From Clostridia bacterium (lineage in GTDB: Bacteria; Bacillota; DSM-521; Neomoorellales; Neomoorellaceae), in NCBI GenBank assembly GCA_012727745.1, contig JAAYGJ010000017.1, forward strand, positions 1 through 8,244: a stretch of 8,244 bases of DNA, in the 5' to 3' direction. Below, piece after piece: positions 1 to 6,063 of this stretch; positions within the stretch are counted from its first letter, which is position 1, and each line of letters opens with the position of its first letter. The notes beneath the pieces are model-generated. The model ran no database searches, was not told where the DNA came from, and worked only from the letters and a program-made list of their open reading frames with translations. A program made the position numbers and the translations under genes.

Positions 1-348
1 GGCAATAGCTGTATTGAGCTTGTGACTGCCGGCCGGGCTGACACTCTCATTCTTATAAAATATTTTTGCTGGCGTGCCCAGATATTTCTCCAGGTTGTAT
101 GCCCGCTGCAGGGGAGTGGGACGATAGAGCAAAAGTTTTTCCATAACAGCCTCAGGAATTGTGATAAAACGTTCCTGACTAAGCTCCTGCTCGATAAGGC
201 TCATGGGGAAGACGGGGGCCAGGTCCTGGGGTTCAACAGGTTTCCTTGTCTTCGGATGGAGGGGAGGCTGCATAGGGGTGGGCATATCGGCCTGGATATT
301 ATACCATTGGCGCGGCATTTCGCTTTCAGAAAGGTATATCTTGTTCAT
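1..348 (-). CDS. trpB2: TrpB2-type tryptophan synthase beta chain, N-terminal part (partial)
   Basis: This enzyme makes L-tryptophan from indole and serine in the cytoplasm using pyridoxal phosphate. The visible 116 codons begin MNKIYLSESEMPRQWYNI, the usual opening of the TrpB2 branch. The fold type II motif RPTPL is near residues 76-80. The stretch SPAGSHKLNTA near 104-114 carries the PLP-binding lysine, K110. TrpB2 proteins are usually around 430-450 residues, so about three quarters lies beyond position 1. The start is clear: AGGAGG at 361-356 sits 7 nt before the ATG. The gene is transcribed divergently from the ehu operon. Its leader carries a TRAP-like triplet array and a terminator, which fits tryptophan-responsive control. 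TrpB2 rather than TrpB1 is inferred from the N-terminal extension and motif wording. No trpA or other trp gene is visible because the window ends here. Confidence 0.93.
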   Translation of the reverse strand, partial: MNKIYLSESEMPRQWYNIQADMPTPMQPPLHPKTRKPVEPQDLAPVFPMSLIEQELSQERFITIPEAVMEKLLLYRPTPLQRAYNLEKYLGTPAKIFYKNESVSPAGSHKLNTAIA

Positions 349-400
349 TCTAAATCCTCCTGTTTTATTTTTGTATACGCTCCAGTTTTTAGTTAACTCT

Positions 401-421
401 TCACCATTGCTGTTTGCCCAC
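401..421 (-). CDS. Possible trp leader peptide MGKQQW (6 codons)
   Basis: On the minus strand a strong AAGGAGG (435-429) stands 7 nt before a GTG (421). The frame encodes Met-Gly-Lys-Gln-Gln-Trp and stops at TGA (403-401). The only Trp codon is directly before the stop. Such a strong binding site without a longer gene, in the leader of a tryptophan gene, suggests a regulatory or coupling peptide. It is very short, and chance cannot be excluded. It lies 52 nt upstream of the trpB2 start. Confidence 0.35.
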   Translation of the reverse strand: MGKQQW

Positions 422-467
422 CGGAATTCCTCCTTCCACAGGACGATAAGCAAGGCCAGAGTCCTGG

Positions 468-571
468 GATGAGAGCAGCTTAGAAAAATAAAACAGCCCA
501 ACGATAACCGCCAGGCTGTATAATTCATTCCGGCCAGTCTCGTCTCTCCTAAACTATGCTCTGCTCTCATC
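468..571 (-). promoter_or_regulatory. Long-range 11-bp complementarity in the trpB2 leader (candidate alternative fold)
   Basis: GATGAGAGCAG (571-561 on the minus strand), inside the triplet array, is the exact reverse complement of CTGCTCTCATC (478-468), just past the terminator. TRAP bound to the triplets would prevent this helix, so it is a natural switch element. A second hairpin follows directly: CAGGAC pairs with GTCCTG, with CC/GG extending it across a one-base bulge. It ends beside the ribosome binding site at 435-429. The pairing is seen in the sequence; its role is inferred. Confidence 0.5.
484..519 (-). terminator. Attenuator terminator in the trpB2 leader
   Basis: On the minus strand ACAGCC (519-514) pairs with GGCTGT (498-493). 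The 15-nt loop contains a small CG/CG inner stem. A T-rich run TTTTATTTTT follows to about 484. It lies 20 nt after the last GAG triplet and 136 nt before trpB2, the expected place for a tryptophan-controlled transcription stop. The stem is only 6 bp, so it is moderate in strength. Confidence 0.65.
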
Positions 572-591
572 TCAACTCAACTATTAAACTA
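539..591 (-). promoter_or_regulatory. TRAP (MtrB)-like RNA-binding site in the trpB2 leader
   Basis: On the minus strand ten KAG triplets lie in a row: TAG 591, TAG 583, GAG 578, GAG 573, GAG 568, GAG 561, TAG 556, TAG 551, GAG 546 and GAG 541 (first base given). Spacers are 5, 2, 2, 2, 4, 2, 2, 2 and 2 nt. An overlapping GAG at 566 would turn the 4-nt spacer into 2. The known target of the 11-subunit tryptophan-activated protein TRAP is up to eleven GAG/UAG triplets separated by 2-3 nt, so the match is close. The site lies just downstream of the promoter and just upstream of a terminator, as in Bacillus trp leaders. Whether this genome encodes mtrB cannot be seen here. Confidence 0.8.
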
Positions 592-618
592 TTAAATTGT
601 AGTAAATTAATTAACAAT

Positions 619-647
619 AGCATAGCAAGGCCCAGGGCTGATGTCAA
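619..647 (-). promoter_or_regulatory. Sigma-A-type promoter of the trpB2 leader
   Basis: Read on the minus strand, TTGACA (647-642) is followed after exactly 17 nt by TATGCT (624-619). This gives a perfect -35 and a five-of-six -10 element. Transcription would start near 612, about 20 nt before the GAG/TAG array and about 265 nt before the trpB2 start codon. That leaves room for the attenuator seen downstream. Confidence 0.82.
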
Positions 648-783
648 GAGCTATTTAAGCAATGTAATGAAGGAATTGACACCTCAAAGGCCAAATTTTT
701 TCTTGAGAAGAAATGAGGCGTCCTCACCTTTGATTTGCTCTTCTTAAAGCTACGATCAAACGCCTGACTAATCTGAATAGGAT
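648..783. other. Divergent intergenic spacer without recognised gene
   Basis: This AT-rich spacer separates the divergent trpB2 and ehu promoters. Open frames here lack ribosome binding sites and protein-like composition. An isolated TTGACA at 676-681 on the plus strand has no matching -10 element at a usable distance. I see nothing else. Confidence 0.6.
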
Positions 784-812
784 TTTACTTACAGATAGAT
801 TAATGTTATACT
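784..812 (+). promoter_or_regulatory. Probable promoter of the ehu riboswitch transcript
   Basis: TTTACT (784-789) is separated by 17 nt from TATACT (807-812). The -35 is a weak match to TTGACA and the -10 matches five of six positions. The predicted start near 819 lies about 20 nt before the riboswitch aptamer, which fits a leader RNA beginning just ahead of it. Confidence 0.55.
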
Positions 813-841
813 TACTTCTATAAAAAATTTAATATTAATTT

Positions 842-980
842 ACGCGAACGCTGAATCCTTTATTGTAAAGGAACGGAGGAACCATTTCCTGGGGTGAATC
901 TCATAAACAGCTTGGCTGTTGTTTATGAGTAGGGTTAACTTTCAACCCGAACCCGTCAGCTAACTTCGTAAGCGTGGAAA
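842..980 (+). promoter_or_regulatory. c-di-AMP riboswitch (ydaO-yuaA type)
   Basis: The conserved blocks of the ydaO-yuaA RNA family appear in order: CTGAATCC (851-858), a GGAACGGAGGAACCA block (869-883), GGGGTGAATC (891-900) and GTAGGG (929-934). CCCGAACCCGTCAGCTAAC (946-964) follows, then TTCGTAAGCGT to 975. A variable hairpin pairs TCATAAAC (901-908) with GTTTATGA (921-928). The outer helix can form from AACGCT near 847 and AGCGT at 971-975. The family binds cyclic di-AMP and normally acts as an OFF switch for genes of cell wall metabolism, potassium and osmolyte transport. Here it stands before an Ehu-type importer, with a terminator 64 nt after its 3' end. Confidence 0.93.
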
Positions 981-1043
981 GTACTGATAGGCAAAATATC
1001 TTTTTGTTTGCTATTATTATGTTTTTCACGTTTTGGTTATTAT

Positions 1044-1077
1044 GCCCCAGGAAAAAATCCTGGGGCTTTATCTTTTT
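1044..1077 (+). terminator. Riboswitch-controlled intrinsic terminator
   Basis: GCCCCAGGA (1044-1052) pairs perfectly with TCCTGGGGC (1058-1066) around a five-A loop. TTTATCTTTTT follows. It lies between the c-di-AMP aptamer and ehuB, so it is the likely expression platform: ligand binding would favour termination. A clear antiterminator strand was not identified by eye. Confidence 0.88.
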
Positions 1078-1265
1078 CCAGACCGGTCCGACGCTGGCAT
1101 TTTAGAGACTGCAGCTACCAACCTTGTTTAATATGCTGCTTGTGCTGCTGCATTTAAATACCCCATGTTCGGAGCCTTGTGGAACTCATGTAGTAGATTA
1201 ATTGGAAAGGAGGGGAGTTTCGTTAATACCGTTTGGAGTAAATAATGCTTGGAGTTAATAACCTT
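1078..1265. other. Untranslated region between terminator and ehuB
   Basis: No gene is seen. An AAAGGAGGGG near 1207-1216 has no start codon at a usable distance. The near-duplicate TTGGAGTAAATAA (1232-1244) and TTGGAGTTAATAA (1249-1261) forms a short direct repeat just before the ehuB ribosome binding site. Its meaning is unknown. Confidence 0.5.
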
Positions 1266-1281
1266 AGGAGGGGTTTATTTA

Positions 1282-2175
1282 ATGCGAAAACGATTATTAT
1301 TAACCATAGCCTTGCTGTTGACACTAATGGCCTTTGCGCTGGCCGGGTGCGGCGGTCAGCAGAGTGAGCAGGGGGGCGGCAAGTCTACCCTGGAAAAAGC
1401 GAGACGGCAGGGTTACATTACGGTTGGTTTTGCCAATGAGGCTCCTTATGCTTATATGACTACAGATGGCAAACTAACAGGAGAATCAGTAGAAGTAGCC
1501 AGGGTTATATTAAGAAATCTGGGTATTGAAGAAATGAAGGGTGTTCTGACTGAATTTGGCGCTCTTATCCAGGGTCTTCAGGCCGGGCGCTTTGACATGG
1601 TGACGGCTGGTATGGCTATCTTGCCCCAGCGAGCTGAACAGGTTGACTTTGCCAATCCGGACTATAAAGTCGGGGTAGCTATAGCGGTAGCGGCAGACAA
1701 TCCTTTGGACCTGTACAGTTATGAAGATATTGCCGCTAATCCTAAAGTTAAGGTTGCTGCTATAGCAGGAGGCATGGAAATAGGTTTCCTACGTGATATT
1801 GGTGTTTCAGAAGACCAGATTGTTATTGTCCCCGATCAGCCTTCAGCAATAGAAGCACTGCAGGCAGGGCGGGTTGACGTTGCCACTATGACTGGCCCTG
1901 CGCTGCAAACTATACTGGATGCTAAAAATGATCCTAGCATTGAAAGGGTTGCTGATTTTGAACAACCTGTAATTGATGGTAAGAGTGTTATTTCTTACGG
2001 AGCGGCTGTCTTTCGCAAGGGCGATGACGAATTCCGTGAGGCCTATAATGCAGAGCTGGAGAAATTAAAAGAATCCGGTGAGCTGCTGGAAATTATCAGG
2101 CCCTTTGGTTTTACGGAAGAGAACCTTCCCGGCGATATGACGGCTGAAGATGTAATTCAACTCATGCAAGAATAA
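1282..2175 (+). CDS. ehuB: Ectoine/polar amino acid ABC transporter, substrate-binding lipoprotein EhuB-like
   Basis: This is the solute receptor of an importer, lipid-anchored to the outer face of the cytoplasmic membrane. The 297-residue product begins MRKRLLL, has a hydrophobic signal segment and a lipobox LAGC with the lipidated Cys at residue 23. The mature part is a family 3 solute-binding protein: GFANEAPYAY, DGKLTGESVEVARVIL and LTEFGALIQGLQAGRFDM resemble EhuB closely. The ATG at 1282 is chosen because AGGAGGGG (1266-1273) is 8 nt upstream and the signal peptide starts there; an in-frame ATG at 1249 is too far upstream. It is the first gene of ehuBCDA, behind a c-di-AMP riboswitch. 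The substrate is inferred from family resemblance; ectoine, hydroxyectoine or another polar amino acid are all possible. Confidence 0.88.
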   Translation: MRKRLLLTIALLLTLMAFALAGCGGQQSEQGGGKSTLEKARRQGYITVGFANEAPYAYMTTDGKLTGESVEVARVILRNLGIEEMKGVLTEFGALIQGLQAGRFDMVTAGMAILPQRAEQVDFANPDYKVGVAIAVAADNPLDLYSYEDIAANPKVKVAAIAGGMEIGFLRDIGVSEDQIVIVPDQPSAIEALQAGRVDVATMTGPALQTILDAKNDPSIERVADFEQPVIDGKSVISYGAAVFRKGDDEFREAYNAELEKLKESGELLEIIRPFGFTEENLPGDMTAEDVIQLMQE

Positions 2176-2179
2176 AAAG

Positions 2180-2199
2180 GGGGGAACTTCGGTATCCCC
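2180..2199 (+). promoter_or_regulatory. UUCG-capped hairpin between ehuB and ehuC
   Basis: Six G residues and AAC (2179-2187) face GTATCCCC (2192-2199) across a cUUCGg tetraloop (2188-2191). The stem contains one A-A mismatch and a G-U pair. No T-run follows, so it is unlikely to terminate. Its position right after the binding-protein gene fits an mRNA stabiliser that lets ehuB be expressed more than the permease genes, as is known for other importers. Confidence 0.5.
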
Positions 2200-2271
2200 A
2201 CAAGTTACTCCGTAGAAAGGAACTTATCATAATCGTTTTATCAGTTAAATTGGAGAGGATGAAGAAAATAG

Positions 2272-2910
2272 ATGTTTGAGCTTCTCCCGGCACTGTTGCG
2301 CGGGTTAGGGGTAACCGTCCAGCTTACCGTGCTGGGGTCAATTCTGGGCTTTATCCTGGCTTTTCTGACGGGCCTGGCCCGACTTTCCCGTTATTCTCCT
2401 GTACGGTTTATTGCCGCTTGTTATGTGGAAGTCTTTCGTGGGAGTTCTTTACTGGTACAGTTATTTTGGATGTTCTATGCATTGCCATTTTTCGGGATCA
2501 GGTTGCCAGGACTTGCTGTAGGAGTCCTGGCCTTAGGCATGAATTTTGGTGCCTATGGATCGGAAATAGTTCGCAGTTCAATCCTGGCCATACCTCAGGG
2601 TCAGACAGAAGCGGCAATCGCTCTGAATTTTACGCCCTTCCAGAGGCTGTGGCGAATTATCCTGCCCCAGGCCTGGTTAATTATGATACCGTCTTTTGGC
2701 AATCTGCTTATCGAGCTGTTGAAAGGAACGTCGTTGGTCTCGTTGATAACCCTTACGGATTTAGCTTTTCAGGGGGCGCTACTGCGAGAGACCACGGGTA
2801 GGACCATAGAGATTTACAGCTTGCTGCTAATTATTTACTTTATTCTGGCCTTCTTTATTACCTTAAGCATGCGTTGGCTGGAGCGGCTTGCTGCGGTAGG
2901 GAGGTCTTAG
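2272..2910 (+). CDS. ehuC: ABC transporter permease EhuC-like
   Basis: This is one of two membrane permease subunits of the importer. The 212-residue protein belongs to the His/Glu/Gln-type permease family, with about five membrane segments and the conserved VFRGSSLLVQLFWMFYALP region (residues 54-72). The cytoplasmic EAA loop begins EAAIALNF at 113 and ends in ILPQA near 130-134; it contacts the ATPase. The usual Gly of the EAA motif is Asn here, as in the partner ehuD. GGAGAGG (2252-2258) is 13 nt from the ATG, longer than normal. A seven-codon frame (2259-2279) starts at that site and overlaps the ehuC start, so coupled initiation is possible. The gene sits 96 nt after ehuB and 3 nt before ehuD. 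Confidence 0.87.
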   Translation: MFELLPALLRGLGVTVQLTVLGSILGFILAFLTGLARLSRYSPVRFIAACYVEVFRGSSLLVQLFWMFYALPFFGIRLPGLAVGVLALGMNFGAYGSEIVRSSILAIPQGQTEAAIALNFTPFQRLWRIILPQAWLIMIPSFGNLLIELLKGTSLVSLITLTDLAFQGALLRETTGRTIEIYSLLLIIYFILAFFITLSMRWLERLAAVGRS

Positions 2911-2913
2911 TTA

Positions 2914-3573
2914 ATGGTTATCTGGGATTGGGAATTCGCTATAAAGGTATTGCCGGACCTGTTTAAGGCAATGCGGGTGACTGTTGCTGCTACCTTTGCT
3001 GGTTTTGGCCTGGCTCTGGTCATCGGCCTAATATTAGCTCTGGGGCGTCGCGCCAGTTTTAAACCTTTATCTCTGCTTTCGAGGGGGATTATTGAATTTA
3101 TCAGGAGCACGCCCTTATTAATCCAGCTTTTCTTTATTTTCTATGCCCTTCCACTGGCAACGGGAATTTCCCTGTCTGCTTTTCAGGCGGGAGCGCTGGG
3201 GCTCGGTTTACATTATGGTACATACCTGTCTGAGGTTTACCGTGCCGGGATCGATGCTATTCCCCGGGGGCAGTGGGAGGCAGCTACCGCCCTTAATTTT
3301 TCCCGCCTGCACACCTGGACCAGAATTATTTTGCCGCAGGCAATTCCACCCATTATTCCGGTAATGGGCAACTACTTGATTGCGATGTTTAAAGAAACTC
3401 CATTGCTGTCAACAATTACGGTGGTGGAGATGCTGCAAACTGCTAAGATTATCGGTTCGGAATGGTACCGCTATCTTGAGCCTTTCACGATAGTGGGGGC
3501 TTTGTTTCTGCTGTTAAGTTACCCGGCTTCAGTTCTGGTACGGCGTTTGGAACTGCGGCTTAACCAGCGTTAA
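2914..3573 (+). CDS. ehuD: ABC transporter permease EhuD-like
   Basis: This is the second permease subunit, expected to pair with EhuC as a heterodimer in the membrane. Of its 219 residues, EFIRSTPLLIQLFFIFYALP (61-80), GLGLHYGTYLSEVYRAG (96-112) and IPRGQWEAATALNFSRLHTW (116-135) are very close to the EhuD family. The EAA loop starts at residue 122. The C-terminal half contains MFKETPLLSTITVVEMLQTA and ends in a basic tail. The ATG follows the ehuC stop by 3 nt. Its ribosome binding site GGGAGG (2899-2904) lies inside ehuC, so translation is probably coupled. Of the four transport proteins this one gives the clearest Ehu-type identity. Confidence 0.9.
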   Translation: MVIWDWEFAIKVLPDLFKAMRVTVAATFAGFGLALVIGLILALGRRASFKPLSLLSRGIIEFIRSTPLLIQLFFIFYALPLATGISLSAFQAGALGLGLHYGTYLSEVYRAGIDAIPRGQWEAATALNFSRLHTWTRIILPQAIPPIIPVMGNYLIAMFKETPLLSTITVVEMLQTAKIIGSEWYRYLEPFTIVGALFLLLSYPASVLVRRLELRLNQR

Positions 3574-3649
3574 AGGGACAATTATTGCTCCGTTTAGTTT
3601 TTTATAGAGAGACAGAAAAGAAGGAAAAACAGAAAAAGGAGTTGGTTGG

Positions 3650-4468
3650 ATGAGTGTTTCCCAGATGAGTGCAGCCCTGCAAACAGATGCTTTTGCAGAG
3701 CAACCGATTGTACGCTACCGGAAGGTCAGTAAAAGTTTTGGCGACTTGCAGGTCATAAAGGAAATTGATCTGAATATTGCACCCGGCGAAAAGGTGGCGG
3801 TCATTGGGCCCAGCGGGTCCGGCAAGACCACCCTGGTGCGCATGTTGATGACGTTGGAACGGCCCAGCGGGGGGACTATCGAGGTTGATGGCGAAATGCT
3901 CTGGCATAAAAGGGTCAACGGCAAATTGGTTCCTGCCGATGAAAAGCACCTGCAGCGGGTCCGGTGTAAAATTGGGATGGTCTTTCAACAGTTTAATCTT
4001 TTTCCCCATATGAATGTTTTGCGCAATGTAACTGAAGCTCCGGTGCATGTTCTTGGCCTATCTCGGGCGGAAGCGGAAGAGCGGGCCCGGGAGATGTTGA
4101 CCAAGGTTGGGTTGGCTGATAAACTGGATGCCTATCCTGCCAAATTGTCGGGAGGGCAGCAGCAGCGGGTAGCTATTGCCCGGGCCCTGGTAATGCGCCC
4201 CAAAGTGATGCTGTTTGATGAGGTTACTTCTGCCCTCGACCCGGAACTGGTGGGCGAAGTCCTGACTGTAATCAAAGAGATTGCAGCAGAAGGGGATATG
4301 ACCATGATGCTGGTGACACACGAAATGGACTTTGCCAGGGAAGTGGCTGACAGGGTTATCTTTATCGATAATGGTGAAATTATGGAGCAGGGTCCGCCGT
4401 GGGCTATTTTCGGGCATCCCCGCCATCCCCGCACCCGTGCATTCTTGAGCCGCTTTCGGAAAAAGTAA
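3650..4468 (+). CDS. ehuA: ABC transporter ATP-binding protein EhuA-like
   Basis: This cytoplasmic ATPase drives the importer. The 272-residue protein has every nucleotide-binding element: Walker A GPSGSGKT (53-60), Q-loop Gln113, signature LSGGQ (166-170), Walker B VMLFDE (186-191) with catalytic Glu191, D-loop SALD and switch His224. Compared with generic GlnQ-type ATPases it has an N-terminal extension of about 18 residues. It also has an insertion around WHKRVNGKLVPADEKHLQ (85-102), a feature I associate with EhuA. AAGGAG (3636-3641) is 8 nt before the ATG. It is the last gene of the operon, 76 nt after ehuD, and a terminator follows. No regulatory CBS domain is present, unlike the ATPases of many glycine-betaine importers. 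Confidence 0.9.
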   Translation: MSVSQMSAALQTDAFAEQPIVRYRKVSKSFGDLQVIKEIDLNIAPGEKVAVIGPSGSGKTTLVRMLMTLERPSGGTIEVDGEMLWHKRVNGKLVPADEKHLQRVRCKIGMVFQQFNLFPHMNVLRNVTEAPVHVLGLSRAEAEERAREMLTKVGLADKLDAYPAKLSGGQQQRVAIARALVMRPKVMLFDEVTSALDPELVGEVLTVIKEIAAEGDMTMMLVTHEMDFAREVADRVIFIDNGEIMEQGPPWAIFGHPRHPRTRAFLSRFRKK

Positions 4469-4496
4469 AATTGTAATATAAAGTATCCCTATGCGG

Positions 4497-4529
4497 AAAA
4501 GCTGGTAAAGTAATAATGCCAGCTTTTTT
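4497..4529 (+). terminator. Terminator of the ehu operon
   Basis: AAAAGCTGG (4497-4505) pairs with CCAGCTTTT (4519-4527) around a 13-nt loop, and the T-run continues to 4529. It lies 28 nt after the ehuA stop and separates the transporter operon from the peptidase gene. Confidence 0.88.
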
Positions 4530-4676
4530 GCGCGGGTTGAAGGTATTTTCAAGCGGCGAGTCAAATAATGGTATCAGACCGTATACTGGCTAACGGCCCC
4601 TGCCTTGTGCCGGGGGCGGAAGTTATCGAGGCGGAATTTGCTCGATTGATATTTTAGAAAAAAGGAGGGCGTTAAT

Positions 4677-5798
4677 GTGTCCAAGACAATAAATGTCGTT
4701 GATCAGTTTATGAAAATTGCTACGATGAATAGCGTTTCCGGACGCGAGGGCCGGTTGGCCCGTTACCTGGTTGAATGTTTACAAAAGCTGGGCGCTCAAG
4801 TCAGTGTGGATGCCTCCAGCGTTAAAACCGGCAGCGATACGGGAAACATCATTGCCCGCTTCCCTGGCAGTGTTGACGGTGCGCCTGTAGTACTCCTAGG
4901 CGCCCATCTGGATACTGTTGGGCCTACCGAAGGCATGGTGCCGGTAATTAGGGAGGGTATTATTTACAGTAACGGCGAGACGGTGCTGGGGGCTGACGAT
5001 AAAGCGGGAATAGCCATTATCCTGGCTGCGCTGGCTCAATTAAAAACCCATAAACTTCCCCACGGGGAGCTGGAAATAATCTTTACCGTGCAGGAAGAGG
5101 TAGGGCTGGTAGGGGCCAAAAATCTGACTGCAGATTTAAAAGCAGACTTTGGCTATATTCTTGACGGTGACGGCCCGGTAGGGACTATCATCAACCAGGC
5201 TCCCTCGCAAACTAACCTGGACCTGATAGTAGAAGGGAAGGCAGCCCATGCCGGCCTCTGTCCGGAGCAGGGCATCAACGCTATTGTAGCAGCTTCAACT
5301 GCCATATCCCGCCTTCGCTCCGGCCGGATTGATGAGGAGACTACCAGCAATTTCGGGGTGATTAAGGGGGGCAAAGCCCGCAATATTGTAGCCGAACGGG
5401 TTGAAATAACAGCTGAGGTTCGCAGCCGTAATGAGAAAAAGATGGAACGGGAAGTGGAGAACATAATTGCCGAATTTAATAAAACAGTAGCAGAATTTGG
5501 TGCCCGTTTGGAAGCTAAAACTGAAATCGCTTATCGTGCGTTTAATATTCCAGCAAGCCACCCGGCTGTAGCTGCCGCCCTGGCGGCTGCCAGAACTCTG
5601 GGTGTGCCAGCCGACCTTCGGGCCACCGGGGGCGGCCTGGATGCTAATATTCTTAACTGTAGAGGGTTGCCTTGTGTTGCTCTGGGGATTGGGGTGGAAG
5701 AGCCCCATTCTTCGCAAGAACATATCCCGGTTAGCCAGCTGGAAGCAGGAGTGGATTATATTGTTGCTATTCTTAAAGAGGTGGCGATTAAATTTTAA
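4677..5798 (+). CDS. PepT-like M20 family zinc metallopeptidase
   Basis: This is probably a cytoplasmic di-zinc aminopeptidase acting on di- or tripeptides, or a related amidohydrolase. The 373-residue protein matches the peptidase T-like branch of M20. Metal and catalytic residues are in place: GAHLDTV (75-81; His77 ligand, Asp79), LGADDKAG (104-111; Asp107), QEEVG (139-143; Glu140 base, Glu141 ligand), LDGDG (162-166; Asp163) and EEPHSSQEHIP (341-351; His344). The dimerisation or lid domain spans about 175-285. It starts with GTG at 4677, 8 nt after GGAGG (4664-4668); an overlapping ATG at 4675 gives only five codons. True PepT is longer (about 410), so tripeptidase specificity is uncertain. 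It has its own terminator and could be transcribed alone. Confidence 0.87.
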   Translation: MSKTINVVDQFMKIATMNSVSGREGRLARYLVECLQKLGAQVSVDASSVKTGSDTGNIIARFPGSVDGAPVVLLGAHLDTVGPTEGMVPVIREGIIYSNGETVLGADDKAGIAIILAALAQLKTHKLPHGELEIIFTVQEEVGLVGAKNLTADLKADFGYILDGDGPVGTIINQAPSQTNLDLIVEGKAAHAGLCPEQGINAIVAASTAISRLRSGRIDEETTSNFGVIKGGKARNIVAERVEITAEVRSRNEKKMEREVENIIAEFNKTVAEFGARLEAKTEIAYRAFNIPASHPAVAAALAAARTLGVPADLRATGGGLDANILNCRGLPCVALGIGVEEPHSSQEHIPVSQLEAGVDYIVAILKEVAIKF

Positions 5799-5824
5799 TT
5801 TGGCTATTTAGTATAAGTTGATAG

Positions 5825-5860
5825 TAAACCGGTCAGGTAGCATCTGGCCGGTTTATTACT
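5825..5860 (+). terminator. Terminator-like hairpin after the peptidase gene
   Basis: TAAACCGGTCAG (5825-5836) pairs with CTGGCCGGTTTA (5844-5855), with one G-U pair and a 7-nt loop. The following TTACT is a weak T-run. It lies 26 nt past the stop codon. The A/T-rich base of the stem would let it work in either direction. Confidence 0.7.
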
Positions 5861-6063
5861 AGTCGCCGTTTGTTTAATTCGCAAATGTAGTGACTGCGGT
5901 CTGGCATACCAGAGGTAGGGCCACAGCTGATAGTAATGTATTATCTTCAAATTCACAGTAATATTGTCCGGAGAGGGGAGATAATTTTTGTTGTTTGAGG
6001 TATGCTTAAGCCATTTTTGGTTAATAATAGTTTTAGCAATAAACAATTGGAGGTTGATTTTGG
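5861..6063. other. Intergenic spacer without recognised gene
   Basis: No gene is supported. The short palindromes TCTGG/CCAGA (near 5901-5914) and GATAGTA/TATTATC (near 5930-5946) are present but weak. A promoter for the two small genes downstream is expected here, yet no convincing -35/-10 pair was found. Confidence 0.5.

Noticed and set aside
22..472. Plus-strand open frames at the left edge
   Set aside because: They lie antisense to trpB2 and its leader, have no ribosome binding site and no protein-like composition.
349..528. A 60-codon in-frame extension of trpB2 from an ATG at 528 (minus strand), containing four Trp codons
   Set aside because: It runs through the terminator and leader hairpins, has no ribosome binding site, and the internal ATG at 348 has an ideal one and matches the usual TrpB2 N terminus. 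The open frame is probably chance.
349..600. T-box riboswitch before trpB2
   Set aside because: The conserved T-box bulge sequence (TGGNACCGCG-like) is absent; the GAG/TAG array and terminator explain the leader better.
3602..4564. Several long minus-strand open frames opposite ehuA
   Set aside because: They are shadows of a fully convincing ATPase gene with all motifs intact on the plus strand.
4594..4617. GC-rich hairpin GCCCC/GGGGC before the peptidase gene as a terminator or riboswitch
   Set aside because: The stem is about 5 bp with an 11-nt loop, has no T-run and no conserved riboswitch blocks around it.
5899..5950. Small palindromes in the spacer after the peptidase as a structured RNA
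   Set aside because: The stems are short and imperfect, and no known RNA consensus was recognised.
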